64,000 bases of DNA from Latrodectus hesperus (lineage: Eukaryota; Arthropoda; Arachnida; Araneae; Theridiidae): the NCBI GenBank assembly GCA_037975125.1, contig CM075857.1, forward strand, positions 93,515,343 to 93,579,342, written 5' to 3'. This document shows, piece after piece, positions 52,448 to 63,783 of this stretch. Below the pieces are notes generated by a model that made no database searches, was not told where the DNA came from, and saw only the letters and a list, made by a program, of their open reading frames with translations. A program made the translations under genes and the position numbers. The first letter of the stretch is position 1; each line of letters starts with the position of its first letter.

Positions 52448-54239
52448 TAGGAATTTGTTGATATTTTAACTTATAGTATTGTGGATCAAAGCAAAAAAAT
52501 TCAAAAAGAGATCTTTCTTATTGAGTGATATTTTAAACATATTTAAGCAAATATGGGTACTAAAAATTCTAATGTAAATTATAAGGTATTTTAAAAAGAT
52601 TAGGTTTCATTTAGAAACATGTTTTTATTGAATTATGGCTAAAATCTATATTAAACATTTTTGCCATCATGTGTCTATATTAATCATTTTTTGCAATGAA
52701 AACTGTAAACACTTTTACAATGAGAGCTCATCAATCCACTAAACTGCATTTATTTTTGAATAAATCTGAAATACAGAATGTCTGCAATTTCAGCAGAATA
52801 TGAAAAATAAATTAAGAAAATTATCTATATAAATGTTATTTTTTAATTACACATGAAACACTTTAATAAAATCAGACATTAATTTAAAAACTTAATAAAA
52901 TAGGCTTAAAAGTCTCATGAAATGTATAGATTATATATATATATATATAAAGGAAATGTCTATGCATAATTTTTCCTTTCTTTTACGAGTATCTACTTTA
53001 ATAAATAGCAGAGAACATTAAAAATCTTGAAACTAAAACTTGCTTTAATTAAAGTAAAATATTAATATTTATAACATTTTCAGAGTACATTTATAAAATG
53101 TTTCAATTCCTTCACAGTTGTATTTTTATGCAAAATATAATCAAAAGAATACTATAAATGCTTAAATAAAAATACACAATATATTATAATTTGCCCACTT
53201 ATAATAAAAACATTTATATTGATAAGTTTTCAATATCATGGAAAATGATATAATGTAAGAAATTTACTCATGCAATTATAGGAAGAATACATTAAGAATT
53301 TTGATTTTGCTGTTAATTTAAATATCTAGCTGATTATACAAAATCTAGATTTTTGACATCTTAAAAGAAATTATTTGTGTTATAACAATGAGGAAACTAC
53401 TCGATATAAGACTGGTTTTATAAGAGATTTTAGAAACTATTTTCAGCTAATAGAAAATTAATTTGCTTATATGAAAAGGATTAATAATTTGTCACAAAAA
53501 CACTTGTCAATTTTTACAAAGATATAAAAAAATATTTCAATTGGCCATTTGAATCATAATAATGCATATATTACTAAATTAAGCAATATTTTTCTCCATT
53601 AAATTAAATTGGACAAAAAAGTTATGCCTTTATATTAAACTTAATTAAATAATAATATTCTGTTAACAAAATTGATAAAGCCAATAAGTTGTTCTTAATT
53701 ATTTAGTTTTTTCAATTATATCTGCATGGAACAATTGCTGCTTATAAAAAAATTTTGATTAGAATAAGGGAAATTTTTTATTAGACTTGTCGACTTTTTA
53801 ATATTTAATAATTCTAATAAACATGATTTATTAGTTTAAGAAAGAAACAGAAAAATCATAGAAATGACAATAATTTGCAAGTAAAAGATTTTCATTGGTT
53901 TTCAAATTCTAACTTTTTTCTAGAGAGTTCTTGTTAATGCTTTGATAAAAACTATTTTAAAGCCAAACATTTTTTTGTATCAAATCATTGGAATAATGTG
54001 ATTCACTATATTCATTTTTATTTTTATTTTCATTAACCTGTTTAAAAGCTTTAAGATTCAAGTTATTTATATCATTTTGAATTCCTTAAAATTTATAGGA
54101 GTAGAACACAGTGTTAATTAAAGTCATCTCATCAGAAAATGCAGATTAATTACAATAATTTAAATCTTATTTATTAATTTTTTAATGGAAGAAAATATTT
54201 TTGTTCACATAAGAATAGGCTTCTTAAATTATTTTTTTA
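52448..54239. other. Interior of element A, non-coding
   Basis: AT-rich sequence with no DDE or MADF motif. Probably the decayed or replaced middle of the element. Confidence 0.4.
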
Positions 54240-54393
54240 AATTTTGTACAGCAGTATTTAGTACAGCAGACAGCTCTACGTATCCTTTGTTTCTGAAATT
54301 CTTGTGATAATCAACAGAATTTACATTCCATAAATATGGCTACCCTTTATATTCTTTAATTAGAATTTCGATTTGTTCTTTTGCCCAATTCAT
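54240..54393 (-). pseudogene. MADF-domain remnant (element A)
   Basis: From ATG at 54391-54393 the minus strand reads MNWAKEQIEILIKEYKG, a TAG, then PYLWNVNSVDYHKNFRNKGY and VELSAVLNTAVQNL before further stops. LW...DY..K..R is the MADF signature. The stop lies inside the domain (54340-54342). It corresponds to the first two exons of the element B partner gene without an intron. Confidence 0.7.
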
Positions 54394-54957
54394 TTTGTCT
54401 ATGTCCCACAAAGAAACAACTGTTTGACGAAGAAAATTCTTCGGGTTGAAAAATTCGTGTTCTTCGATGACGTCACTCTTCCATAAAGCTGATTGGCTGT
54501 GGACGAAAATCTCGGATGGAAAAGTAGAACATGTTTTACTTCTTTCCGAGATCGGAGCTCGACATCCGAGAACGTGTTTATACACTCCGATTTCGCGATG
54601 GCAACGGGTTCCGAGGAAGTTCGGACGAGAAACTCGGAACGTATAAACAGGCCTTAATATAAGAAGGCGTCTCAATCGGATTGTCAACCGAGTTTGCTGC
54701 CTGCCTAAGTAAAAATTCTGATTAGGCGGGCCACAAACTCGGTAGACAATCCGATTGAGACGCCTTCTTATATTAGACAAATGCGATCTCATCCATGTCT
54801 TAGTGTGACGTAGCAAAAACGTTGTATCTGACGTAATGGAAATCTTAAACCAATAAGAATTTGCTTACATTCCGATTCCATTATTCCGCAAATTCGAAGT
54901 TTTCACTGTATAATATTTGTTTTCTCGCGTTTCGATTATTTAATTTCTGCATATAAA

Positions 54958-56549
54958 ATGGATAATATAATAATAGCTGCAACCACTGTTAATATGTGTG
55001 CTGCAAACTATTTGTTTCACACAAACGAAAGCAAGTTTACCAAAAAATACAAATAGAAACAAACGGACGAGCGGTCCAGATAGACAATGGATCAGGAGAA
55101 GGGAAAAAAAGGTATAATGAGAAATTTGGTACCAGAATTAAGGCTGGAAGATATTCATTCCTATCGGTATGTTTTATATCTGTATTAAAATAAACGTATG
55201 AAATAAAAATACCTAACAATGTTACAAATAAGAACAATACGTTTTTCTTATTTGATTTTACATCATTGTTTGTTGTATGCAAAAGTATTTCATTAAATAA
55301 TATCTACGCTTGTTTTACTTAAGTAATGTACTAATTAATATAATCTATACAAGTATAGATGACAATTTTCAGTGTTACTAAACATACATTTTTTTATATA
55401 TTTTAGCAATTGGATGAGAATAGATGAGGACTGTTTTAATGACATTCTGGTTCTTATTCAGGATGACATCTTTAAACAGAACACCAGATTAAGGGAAGCG
55501 ATAAAGCCGGATGAAAGACTTGCCATAACTTTGAAGTTTTACGCCAAAGGAATGACATTCAGAGAATTGGCTTATATATTTCGTGTTGGAGAAAGGACAG
55601 TTTCATATATTGTGAAACAAGTCACAATAGCACTGATTAACAGGTTAAGATATACATTACAGTTTCCAAAAAGTGAAACTGAATGGAGAGAAATTGTTGC
55701 TCAGTACTGGCTGAAATGCAATATTCCTAACTGTATTGGTGCTATTTAAGGTAAGCATATTGTTATGCAGAAGCCATTTAACTCTGGATCTCATTACCAT
55801 AATTATAAAGGTACTGAGTCGATAGCTTTAATGGCAAGAGTTGATTCAAATCTCTTTTTTCGTTATGTTGATTTTGGCACCAATGGTCGCATCAGTGATG
55901 GAGGAGTTTGGGACAGGTGCAAAATAAATCAATTAATTGGAAAAAAAGAGTTGCATATACCTGGAGAAGAGTACTTGCCACAGAGTGGTGTTAAAACTCC
56001 TCACTATTTTGTAGCAGATGCAGCTTTTCCCCTTTCTCCACACTTAATGAAACCATTCCCTGAAAAGTCTTTGACAGCACCACAAAGAATTTTCAATTAC
56101 AGGTATTACATAAATATTTTTCAATTTATTTTAACAGTTGAATTCTAAAGTTTGTATTTTTTAATTTTTATATATTTAGTGTAGGGCAATCATTATTTCT
56201 TTCTGTATTGTATTCCTATATTAATGTAATGATACCTTATCATTTTAATTAGCTTTTCATTACTTTTATGAATATTTGCTTTTAAAATCTCTGTATAAAA
56301 TATTCTCCTTAGAAGTTTAATTTTATTGTAGACTTTCTCGGGCAAGGAGATGTGTGGAGTGTGCATTTGGAATTTTATCTGCTAGATTCCAGTTGTTCAA
56401 AGCAAACATTCATTTACAACCTACAATGTTTAAGTGGCAGAAACCATTCCATATATGCTAAAGAGGTACGGGAAAATTTATGTCACTATTTTCTAACGGA
56501 GGATGGAAGAATTGATTGGCAGTACAGATCTGCTAGTAAGTTGAATTAA
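54958..56549 (+). pseudogene. PIF/Harbinger DDE transposase (element B), inactivated
   Basis: Exons 54958-55166, 55407-56102 and 56332-56549 have GT/AG junctions and matching phase. Landmarks: ELRLEDIHSYR/NWMRID, LAITLKFYAKGMTFRELAYI and VGERTVSYIVKQV (helix-turn-helix), CIGAI-stop-GKHI (first catalytic Asp site), NSGSHYHNYKG, VADAAFPLS (second Asp, 56017-56019), RRCVECAFGILSARF (Glu, 56357-56359). Lesions: TAG at 55054 and 55081; TAA at 55747-55749 exactly where the first catalytic Asp codon should be; a frame change near 56430-56460, after which VRENLCHYFLTEDGRIDW resumes in another frame. The Asp and Glu later in the triad are intact. Confidence 0.88.
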
Positions 56550-57323
56550 CATTTTTATAATTGTTCTAGACTTAATGTTTCATGATGTAAAACTATTTAT
56601 TTTCTAATTGTTTTAGTTTTTGATTCATTAATTATAAATTAAATAGAATAATTCAGCTTTCTATATTAAAAAATTTATTTATTTTCAAAATTTAAAGTTA
56701 AAGTTAGATGTTGGACAGTTTACGTACTGCTGCTGCAGCATGGTTCATGAACTGACCAACATCATCACAGTTTTCATTGGTCAATAACTTTTGCAAAATA
56801 TCATTTGCATTTGTCAATGCCTGGAAGCACTGCTCATTTTTATTTCCTGTACTGTCTTCAATTGGCGGCACTTCAACTGTGGCTTCTTGAAGACTATCTA
56901 TCTGTAAATGAATACAATATTATGGCCCATGTCTTACATTATTAAAGAATAGTTGAAATAAATATCTTATAATATACACAAAAAACAATCTATGCAAATG
57001 ATTTAAGCTTTAACAATTTAAGTGCATGGATGCCACCTATCTATTATTTTAGACAAATTTTCATAACTAAAAATTTATAATCTGAAATGTGTGTGTGCTT
57101 AGAAGTAATGTTGAATTCTGAAATTTTAGTAGCTATTTATTAAAATTAATTTTTTTAAATTTATGTTTTATAAAAGATTATTTAGAAATTATCTGCCTAA
57201 AATCAATACTGAATTCTTGTTCACATTTAAAATGAGATTCACCAAGTTGACAGCTGGATAACGAGTACTTCATAAATATGTGGTTGCTCGGAATCCATTA
57301 AAAACTAATTTTTGGAAATTTGA

Positions 57324-58693
57324 GTGAAAAATAAATTAAACAAACATAATGTTTATCAACCTAAAAATATAGCTTTCATTAACTATCGGGAATGATGACC
57401 ATTCCTTCTAAATTTGCAAGTCCTATCATTAAATTAATAATTTCAGGATTAAACACTGAAAATATTTTATAATTTTTTCGAACTTGGTGGGTTTTGAATA
57501 TTATAATTTTTTATGCATAAAAAATAATATGGGGGATTTATTTAAAAAATCCTTTTATAAATTAGTTATTTTTTTCTTATATTTCTGTTTCAATGTGTAA
57601 GTTATGCTGGCACCCATGTTAATGAAAGAAAATTATTTTCTTAATTGTGTAATTATGAGAATAATCTTTTTACCTCTTCATTTAGAGAGCATATGCTCTC
57701 ATCCGGCTCACTATCTTTTAAAAAAAGCAGTGCCGAATAGTGCCCCCATTTAGATTGATATATTTAGGCTGCTCCCGATCCTGAGGGTTTCTTCATAGAT
57801 TTTCTATTTTCCCGGGCAAACGTGCAGCGTAAATTCCTCCATTTTTTTTAAATCATATGATCTGAAAAATATTTTAAAAATAAGTATATTAATAGATTTT
57901 TGCTACATGTATGCTCATGTTTTATATAATTTTTTCTTTTTTTCAGGTTTAGCTTGAATGATGTGTTATCAAGAAATTTGTGTTTCTTTAATTGCTTGTA
58001 ACTGACACTTTGTATAAAACTGCTTCAAATAAAATAAAAATTTGTTTTATTTATAATGTTGTCTATTTTGATCAAACTATAAAAAATACTTTATTAGCAA
58101 ATAGATTAGAAATTTATCAGTTCTCATTATGGCAAAGTATACATCATAAGAATCTACATATGAATAATTTTAGGAAACAAAAAGTATAATTAGGAATAAT
58201 GACATTAAATTAGTGTTGATAAACTTCACATTTCTTTATCGAAAGAATTGGGAATTCCAAAAAATTTTATTTCTATTATTAGTCATTGCAATGTATCAAA
58301 TTAAATATCAATATGTTTTTAACTAAGATATAAAAATTATCTGTTTCATAACTTAATGATTTAATTTTATCACATATAATTTAATTCAACATATTTACTT
58401 TATGCTTTGAAAATATAAGTACTCAAAATATATTTGTAAGAGGTAAATCATCACTATTGCTACTATTGTAGTGTAAATAAACATGAGGTATTATAGTTGG
58501 TTATTTTTTTTACACAACAAAGAGTTATCCTTGAAAAACTACTCATTAATTAAACGTGAAAAATAAATTAAACAAACATAATGTTTATCAACCTAAAAAT
58601 ACAGCTTTCATTAACTATCGTGAATGATGACCATTCCTTCTAAATTTGCAAGTCCTATCATTAAATTAATAATTTCAAGATTAAACACTGAAA
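57324..58693 (+). repeat. 138-bp direct duplication inside element B
   Basis: Copies 57324-57461 and 58556-58693 differ at about three positions and are 1232 bp apart. Exon 3 of the MADF gene lies between them; both copies are in introns of that gene. Confidence 0.9.
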
Positions 58694-58954
58694 TTCTGTT
58701 CTCTGGATTATTGAGAACAAGTTATAGTTGTAATTTGAAAAAGTTAAAATTCTTAAACAATACCATAAAATATCATTTTTTGCATATCCAGTTTAATTTT
58801 GAATGTAGGACTTCTCTGTAAGATAGTAATTTGTTGACAAGAATATTTTGATTCAATGATTATATATGTATATATTGTGTAATACAAGTATGGTAAGTTT
58901 TTCATTACTACAAAATAAAGTGCTCTGCTTATTTCATGATATTTCTGCATTAGA

Positions 58955-58994
58955 ACATTACGTAAACTGCACAACATTACGTAAACTGCACAAA
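58955..58994 (+). repeat. Short tandem repeat, 19-bp unit x2
   Basis: ACATTACGTAAACTGCACA occurs twice in tandem within the largest MADF-gene intron. Confidence 0.75.
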
Positions 58995-60849
58995 ATATTC
59001 TTGCATTTATTTGTATATATACACACTAAACTAGATTTGAAATCAGAAAACTGAGTAATTACCTAAAATATTTTCTATAAATAGTTGCTATAATTTATGA
59101 GAAAAAATAAACTTTCAAGTTGTGCTTAATTTTTTTTGGGACTCTTGAAAGAAAACCACTTATTTCAAATATTAAATGAGTTTATGCACCCGTTAAATTA
59201 AAATGTGCACTTCAGAGGGAATCTCAAGTCTAAGAAGTATATAGCACATAACAATATTGCATTTATTAAGGAATTGTTTTTATAAGAATATCAGTTGGAA
59301 TTGTACATATATGCTCAAATTGTTTTAAATTAACAATAAGGGAATATAAATAATTTAGTTAATTGCTGGTATTCTATGTATCATTAAGATTAAATATTGC
59401 TTATAAGCATATATTAAACTATATGATTTACTAATAATTATCATTCAGTATTGGTTTTTTATTGTTTAAAAATGATGAGCAAATATAAACATGAAAAAAG
59501 AGCAAAGAGAAATTTTCTTGTAGAAATTGTACTTATTAGTCCACATTAAATAGAATATTTTAATTACTTGTAATATCAATTGAATATTTTGAATTATAAA
59601 ATATTTAGATGAGAATCATTGAATATATACATATATATAGAACATTTTATTTAGTAGATAGTATCTATTTAAGAAAAACATTAAATTAATAAACATAGCC
59701 ACATTCATTATTATACATTTTTAATCATTTAAATTTATTAATATTTAATCATGTAAATAAATTTTACATTAATTTCATAAATTAAAAATAACATTACTTT
59801 CACAAAGGGCTTAAAATTTTTGTACTTGCATACTATTCCACTGGCTACAGACACAATAAAAAAAAGGTTTTAAAGTTGGGACTTATCAAATGTTGCAAAA
59901 TAATATATTTTTTTAAATAGTAAACAAGATATTGTTTTCTAAAATTATACAAGTAATAATCATGATAAAGAATTCATATGCTTATTAATAACCATTGTTG
60001 ACACATTGTATTTCATATTAACTAGTATAGCAAATTATGGACAATATAAGATAAAATTATATTTTCATTATAATAATTATAAATTAAAAGATTAGAGCAA
60101 AACAAGTTTTTAAAATACATATAACTGTTTAAATATTATTTCAATCTTTCTTTAACATCAATTTTGATTTCAGTAACGAGTACAAAAAATATTAATAAGA
60201 TATTTTACTTTGACATAATAATGTGTGTTTAAAAAATTGGTAATGGATTATAAAACTGAAAATTATTGAAAATATATGCACAAAATACATTACTACAAAT
60301 AAAGAGATACTTTTATCATTAATATATATTTAAGGAGAATATGTTTAATTGTATGAGAAATAAGACATTTTATATAGTAGAAAATATAAATTTTACATTA
60401 CCTGATATAGTCTTTTGAAATGTTTCTGCAAAAATGTGGGAAATTTCTTTAATTATTACACCTCTCTTGTGTTTGTCAAAATAAAGTTTATCTTTTGTGT
60501 CCCAGAGGCATCGGTTCTCTACATAAATTAAATAAAAATTAGTGAACAATTAAGGAAGAAAAACATTTAATTTAAACATAACAATATTTAAAAGAAATAT
60601 TATTACCTCTATAAAGATCTATAATAAGTTCTTTTTCCTCAAATGTAAACCTATAATTAGTTGGACTTTCCATTTTATTTTCCACGTGGTTATAAAAATT
60701 TTGCAGCGAAAAACGTATGTTGAAATTAGCGGTCTCGCGGAAAGTTGCCAGATATTTTGAACCTGCTCGAAATCTAGAAACGTCTCGCGCTCCACCCCTT
60801 TTCTGACGTAACTAAGACCTCAATGACGTCATTTGGTCTGATATTAATC

Positions 60850-62719
60850 TGAGACGTTCTGAGCATCTCGCGAGACCAGTCTCATGTGATGATCTACGAA
60901 TTTGCGGAATATTCTTCTGTGACATCTTCTATGACATTAACACGTAAGTACCAAAATATATTGCACAGATAATTAATGTTTATAAAAATATTTATAAAGA
61001 TAATGAAATAACGCTTCCCAATAATGATAAAAAATTAAATTTAAAATAATTATTTCATTATTGTTTCACGTTTATTTACTCAAAGTATATAGACTTTATT
61101 TATTATCTATTATTAGCTTTATCATCTTTATAATTATTACTTTGTTTGATACAAAATTATCTTAAATATAGATAATTTTAAGGGCTCAGGTTGTACTTTT
61201 ATAAATTTGAGATAAAAAATCCAGTAAAAAAATCTTAATTAGAATAGGATTCGGAAATGTATCAGTAGAAATCAAACTTACGGAAATTTAGAATTAGTCA
61301 AAAATTGTGTTAGAAAATCATTTTTCTGAGATTCAATGATATTAACCATGTGTTTCGAGACAGAGTGCAAATTTGATAAATCCAAATGTAAAAATTCTGG
61401 CAAACTGTAATTATAAGTGTTATAGCAGTCTAATGTATGTAAATGAATAAATTGAAAGCAAATATAAAAGAATTCTTTTTTTTTAAAATATGGTTTTAAT
61501 TTGTTTTGACATAAAGCGTTTTTATGAATTCTAATAATCTAAATTGTTCTCTTTTTCCAGATCTTTTAAGTAACAAAATATGAAAGTTATCTATAAAAAC
61601 TAGTTAATATTCAATTTAAAGTTCTGTATCGCTTAAATAAAAATGAATTATTTGCTGAAATAACAATTTAGACTTTAATTTACTTTTAGTAATTTTGATC
61701 ATTTTGTATTTTTGAATACCTTTTACGTCAGATATATAACATACTATTATCTAATATATCGGTCATAATATCTACTGAAATAAAAGTACAAAAATAAATC
61801 ACAATTATTTAAATTCTTAAAAAGAGAGATTATTTTATGTTTTATTCTAAGTCATCATGATGTTTTCAAACTCTTCTGGACGAATTATTTAATATAGTTT
61901 AAAAATACTTATTCTTTGAAATTAACATATCATTTTTCTACAAAGTATTATCGGAATTTATGACATTTCCCATCACGAATTGGGGATTATACATATATTT
62001 ACAAGATTATCTATTTCAATTATTTATCACATTTACCGAGTTTAGTGTGGATTATGTATAATCATTGGTTATACATAATTGCCGGATTAGCCATTTTTAC
62101 AGTAAAATTTTCAGGGAAAATCTTATGATTTTAATCTGAGAAAATTCTCCCTGAAAATTTTTAACTTATTTTTAATATGTTTAATAAGACACTCTTATGA
62201 TTTTAATATACATTTCTTAATTAAAATAAGAGCTAATTCATATTAAAAAAGAACTTATTTTTATTCTGTACCATTTTACGAATCACTTTAATAACATTCA
62301 AAAATATTACTAATCTGTAGCTTTTTACAAAGCATAATAATATTGCCTTATTTCCTTATATTCCTTTAAAATTATTTATAAGCTAAACATGCTTTCATAA
62401 TATAAACTGCAATATAAAGAAAGTTAATATTAACTACCGAGAGACATTTTATGTATATATATAAAAAAATATTTAATACATTTGATCTTTTAACTTTCCA
62501 AAAAAGAATTTTCATAATGTATTAATATAACACACTTTTTAATACGAACTAAACTGTACTAACTTATTAATATGTAAATTTAAAAATAGGAGCATTTTCA
62601 TTTATGGCAAGCTCTTAGACAAAAGAAAATAATTATTAAATTTAAAATATATTTCTCCGAATAAAATTGATATTTCACAATTAAAAAGAAATAAAATTTT
62701 TCTGAAAAAAATTTTCGTA
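60850..62719. other. AT-rich stretch right of element B
   Basis: No supported gene. ATTCCGCAAATTCG-type sequence at 60898-60911 is an inverted 14-bp match to 54888-54901 inside element B, possibly a further trace of the element's end. Confidence 0.35.
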
Positions 62720-62802
62720 ACTACTATTTGGCGCCCCTCTCAAAGTGGCGCCCGGGGCACGATAGACCCCCTTGCCCCCCCCCTTCACTTCACCACTGAA
62801 TC
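62720..62802 (-). mobile_element. Probable hAT-like transposon end
   Basis: On the minus strand CAGTGGTGAAGTGAAGGGGG (from 62799) leads into GCAAGGGGGTCTATCGTGCC, then CCGGGCGCCACTTTG and GGGGCGCCAAATAG. CAGTGG-type ends with CCCGGGCGCCAC are common in hAT elements. If real, the element would extend to lower coordinates; the other end was not found. Confidence 0.5.
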
Positions 62803-63499
62803 ACAGAAACCAGGATAGGTAATTTGGCAGGCATGTATCCGCATTATTGATAATCTTCTACAATTGTTAAAGTTAGAAACTTTGGAGAAAGAACGGAATA
62901 AATCTTCCATCTGTCTGATGAATGTAACAGGGGGAAAAAACATCTGTATCTGTTTAGTGACCACAACTTTTGACAATCGACAACTACATACCAAGAATTC
63001 AAGGTGGTCACTCACAGGAAAGGACAACTTTTGTTTGCCTTTTTGTTAAACATGAAGAATTGCAGCTGCCTGTTTTTCATGCGTCATTGCACACTTCAGA
63101 AAATTTTAAAACCTTTCTATCTGAATTTTGCAAATAAGTGGGAAAGACCATTTCCAAGATTTTCATGCCTTGAAAGAATGTAGCAACATGTTTCGAATAC
63201 AGAACACATGTTTCAAACATTTTGTAAATTGATTGTTTAAATAGATATAAAAAGTTATTTCCAACCAAAGAGAACAAGAGAAATGAATATAATTAATACA
63301 TAAGAAAAATACTTAATTAGTATTTAACATTTGCTTGCGCATAGAATTTAATAGACATTCTTTTAAATTTATTTTGTTTTTGTAAACTAATTTTTAAGCT
63401 CCTTTAACTTAAGATATTTTTATGCACTGGATTCAGTGATGATTAATTAATAATAATTGCGTGATGTAAGAACCATGAATGGGAAATAAAAATATTCAT
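62803..63499. other. Higher-complexity intergenic sequence
   Basis: 62810-63290 is less AT-rich than usual here and keeps moderate open frames on both strands, none recognisable. It may belong to an unlisted transposon. Confidence 0.35.
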
Positions 63500-63514
63500 T
63501 AATATTTTAATGTT

Positions 63515-63783
63515 AAACCTTCCTGGAACCAGGGGTACCTGTTCCTGGGGCTTGAGCACAGCCACCAGGCGCGTCGGCAGGTGGTGGATAGCCGAATGTC
63601 CTGTAGGAATGACAGGATAGCCTTGAATATAGAATCAGAGGCCGCGAACCAGCTCCCGTAAACCCTGGTGTTATGCGATCCGTGTCTAGGGCTAATTGGC
63701 ACCGCGGTATTGGTGTCTTAACGGAGCCTCTAGTCTGCTTGGCGAACTTCTAGAGTAATTTGCCTTGACCAGTAACTCGGGCA
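63515..63783 (+). mobile_element. GC-rich leader, possibly non-LTR retrotransposon 5' UTR
   Basis: A sharp rise in G+C with phrases such as GCAGGTGGTGGATAGCCGAA and CCCTGGTGTTATGCGATCCG reads like the 5' UTR of a LINE: long, GC-richer than the genome and followed at once by an open frame. A host promoter/first exon is the alternative. No second copy in this window. Confidence 0.4.

Larger units (their letters stand above)
52067..54654. mobile_element. Element A: internally deleted PIF/Harbinger element, TAA duplication
   Basis: Ends 52067-52101 and 54620-54654 are 35-bp inverted repeats with one mismatch, starting AGGCCTGTTTACACGTTCCG. TAA flanks both sides (52064-52066, 54655-54657), the Harbinger target (TWA). 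Sub-terminal copies of the GTTTACACGTTCCGA motif lie at 52164-52178 and, more diverged, near 54566-54585, as expected for transposase binding sites. The interior keeps only a transposase N-terminal piece (plus) and a MADF piece (minus). Confidence 0.92.
51986..54854. mobile_element. Fold-back (long-arm) element, split by element A
   Basis: The left arm is 51986-52066 plus 54658-54696; the right arm is 54734-54854. With element A and one TAA removed, the arms pair over about 120 bp at roughly 90% identity around a 37-nt loop (54697-54733), giving an element of about 278 bp. It lies within element B between the left end and the transposase. Its own target duplication is not evident. Confidence 0.8.
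56704..60673 (-). pseudogene. MADF-type Harbinger partner protein (element B), four exons, broken
   Basis: Minus-strand exons are 60607-60673, 60402-60518, 57674-57861 and 56704-56901 with consistent GT/AG and phase (570 bp, 190 codons). Reads MESPTNYRFTFEEKELIIDL, then ENRCLWDTKDKLYFDKHKRG (MADF start), KKWRNLRCTFARENRKS, SKWGHYSALLFLKD (MADF end), an acidic link DSEPDESICSLNEE, and a C-terminal helix ending AAAAVRKLSNI. In this superfamily a Myb/MADF protein helps the transposase bind ends and enter the nucleus (family knowledge). Two in-frame TAA codons in exon 3 (57848-57850, 57764-57766) kill it. Confidence 0.85.
51866..60842. mobile_element. Element B: PIF/Harbinger transposon with long inverted ends
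   Basis: Bases 51866-51976 and 60732-60842 are 111-bp inverted repeats with 10 mismatches (91%). Between them are a Harbinger DDE transposase pseudogene (plus) and a MADF-type partner gene (minus) in convergent order, the usual two-gene content of this superfamily. About 2.9 kb of the span is later insertions (fold-back element and element A). True outer ends may be 20-35 bp further out, where weaker symmetry continues (GCATGAGAT / CACATGAGAC), so the target duplication is not fixed. Confidence 0.88.

Noticed and set aside
54340..54816. A 158-codon minus-strand frame taken as one protein
   Set aside because: It runs through the fold-back arms and the element A end; only its last part (MNWAKEQIEILIKEYKG) is a real MADF remnant.
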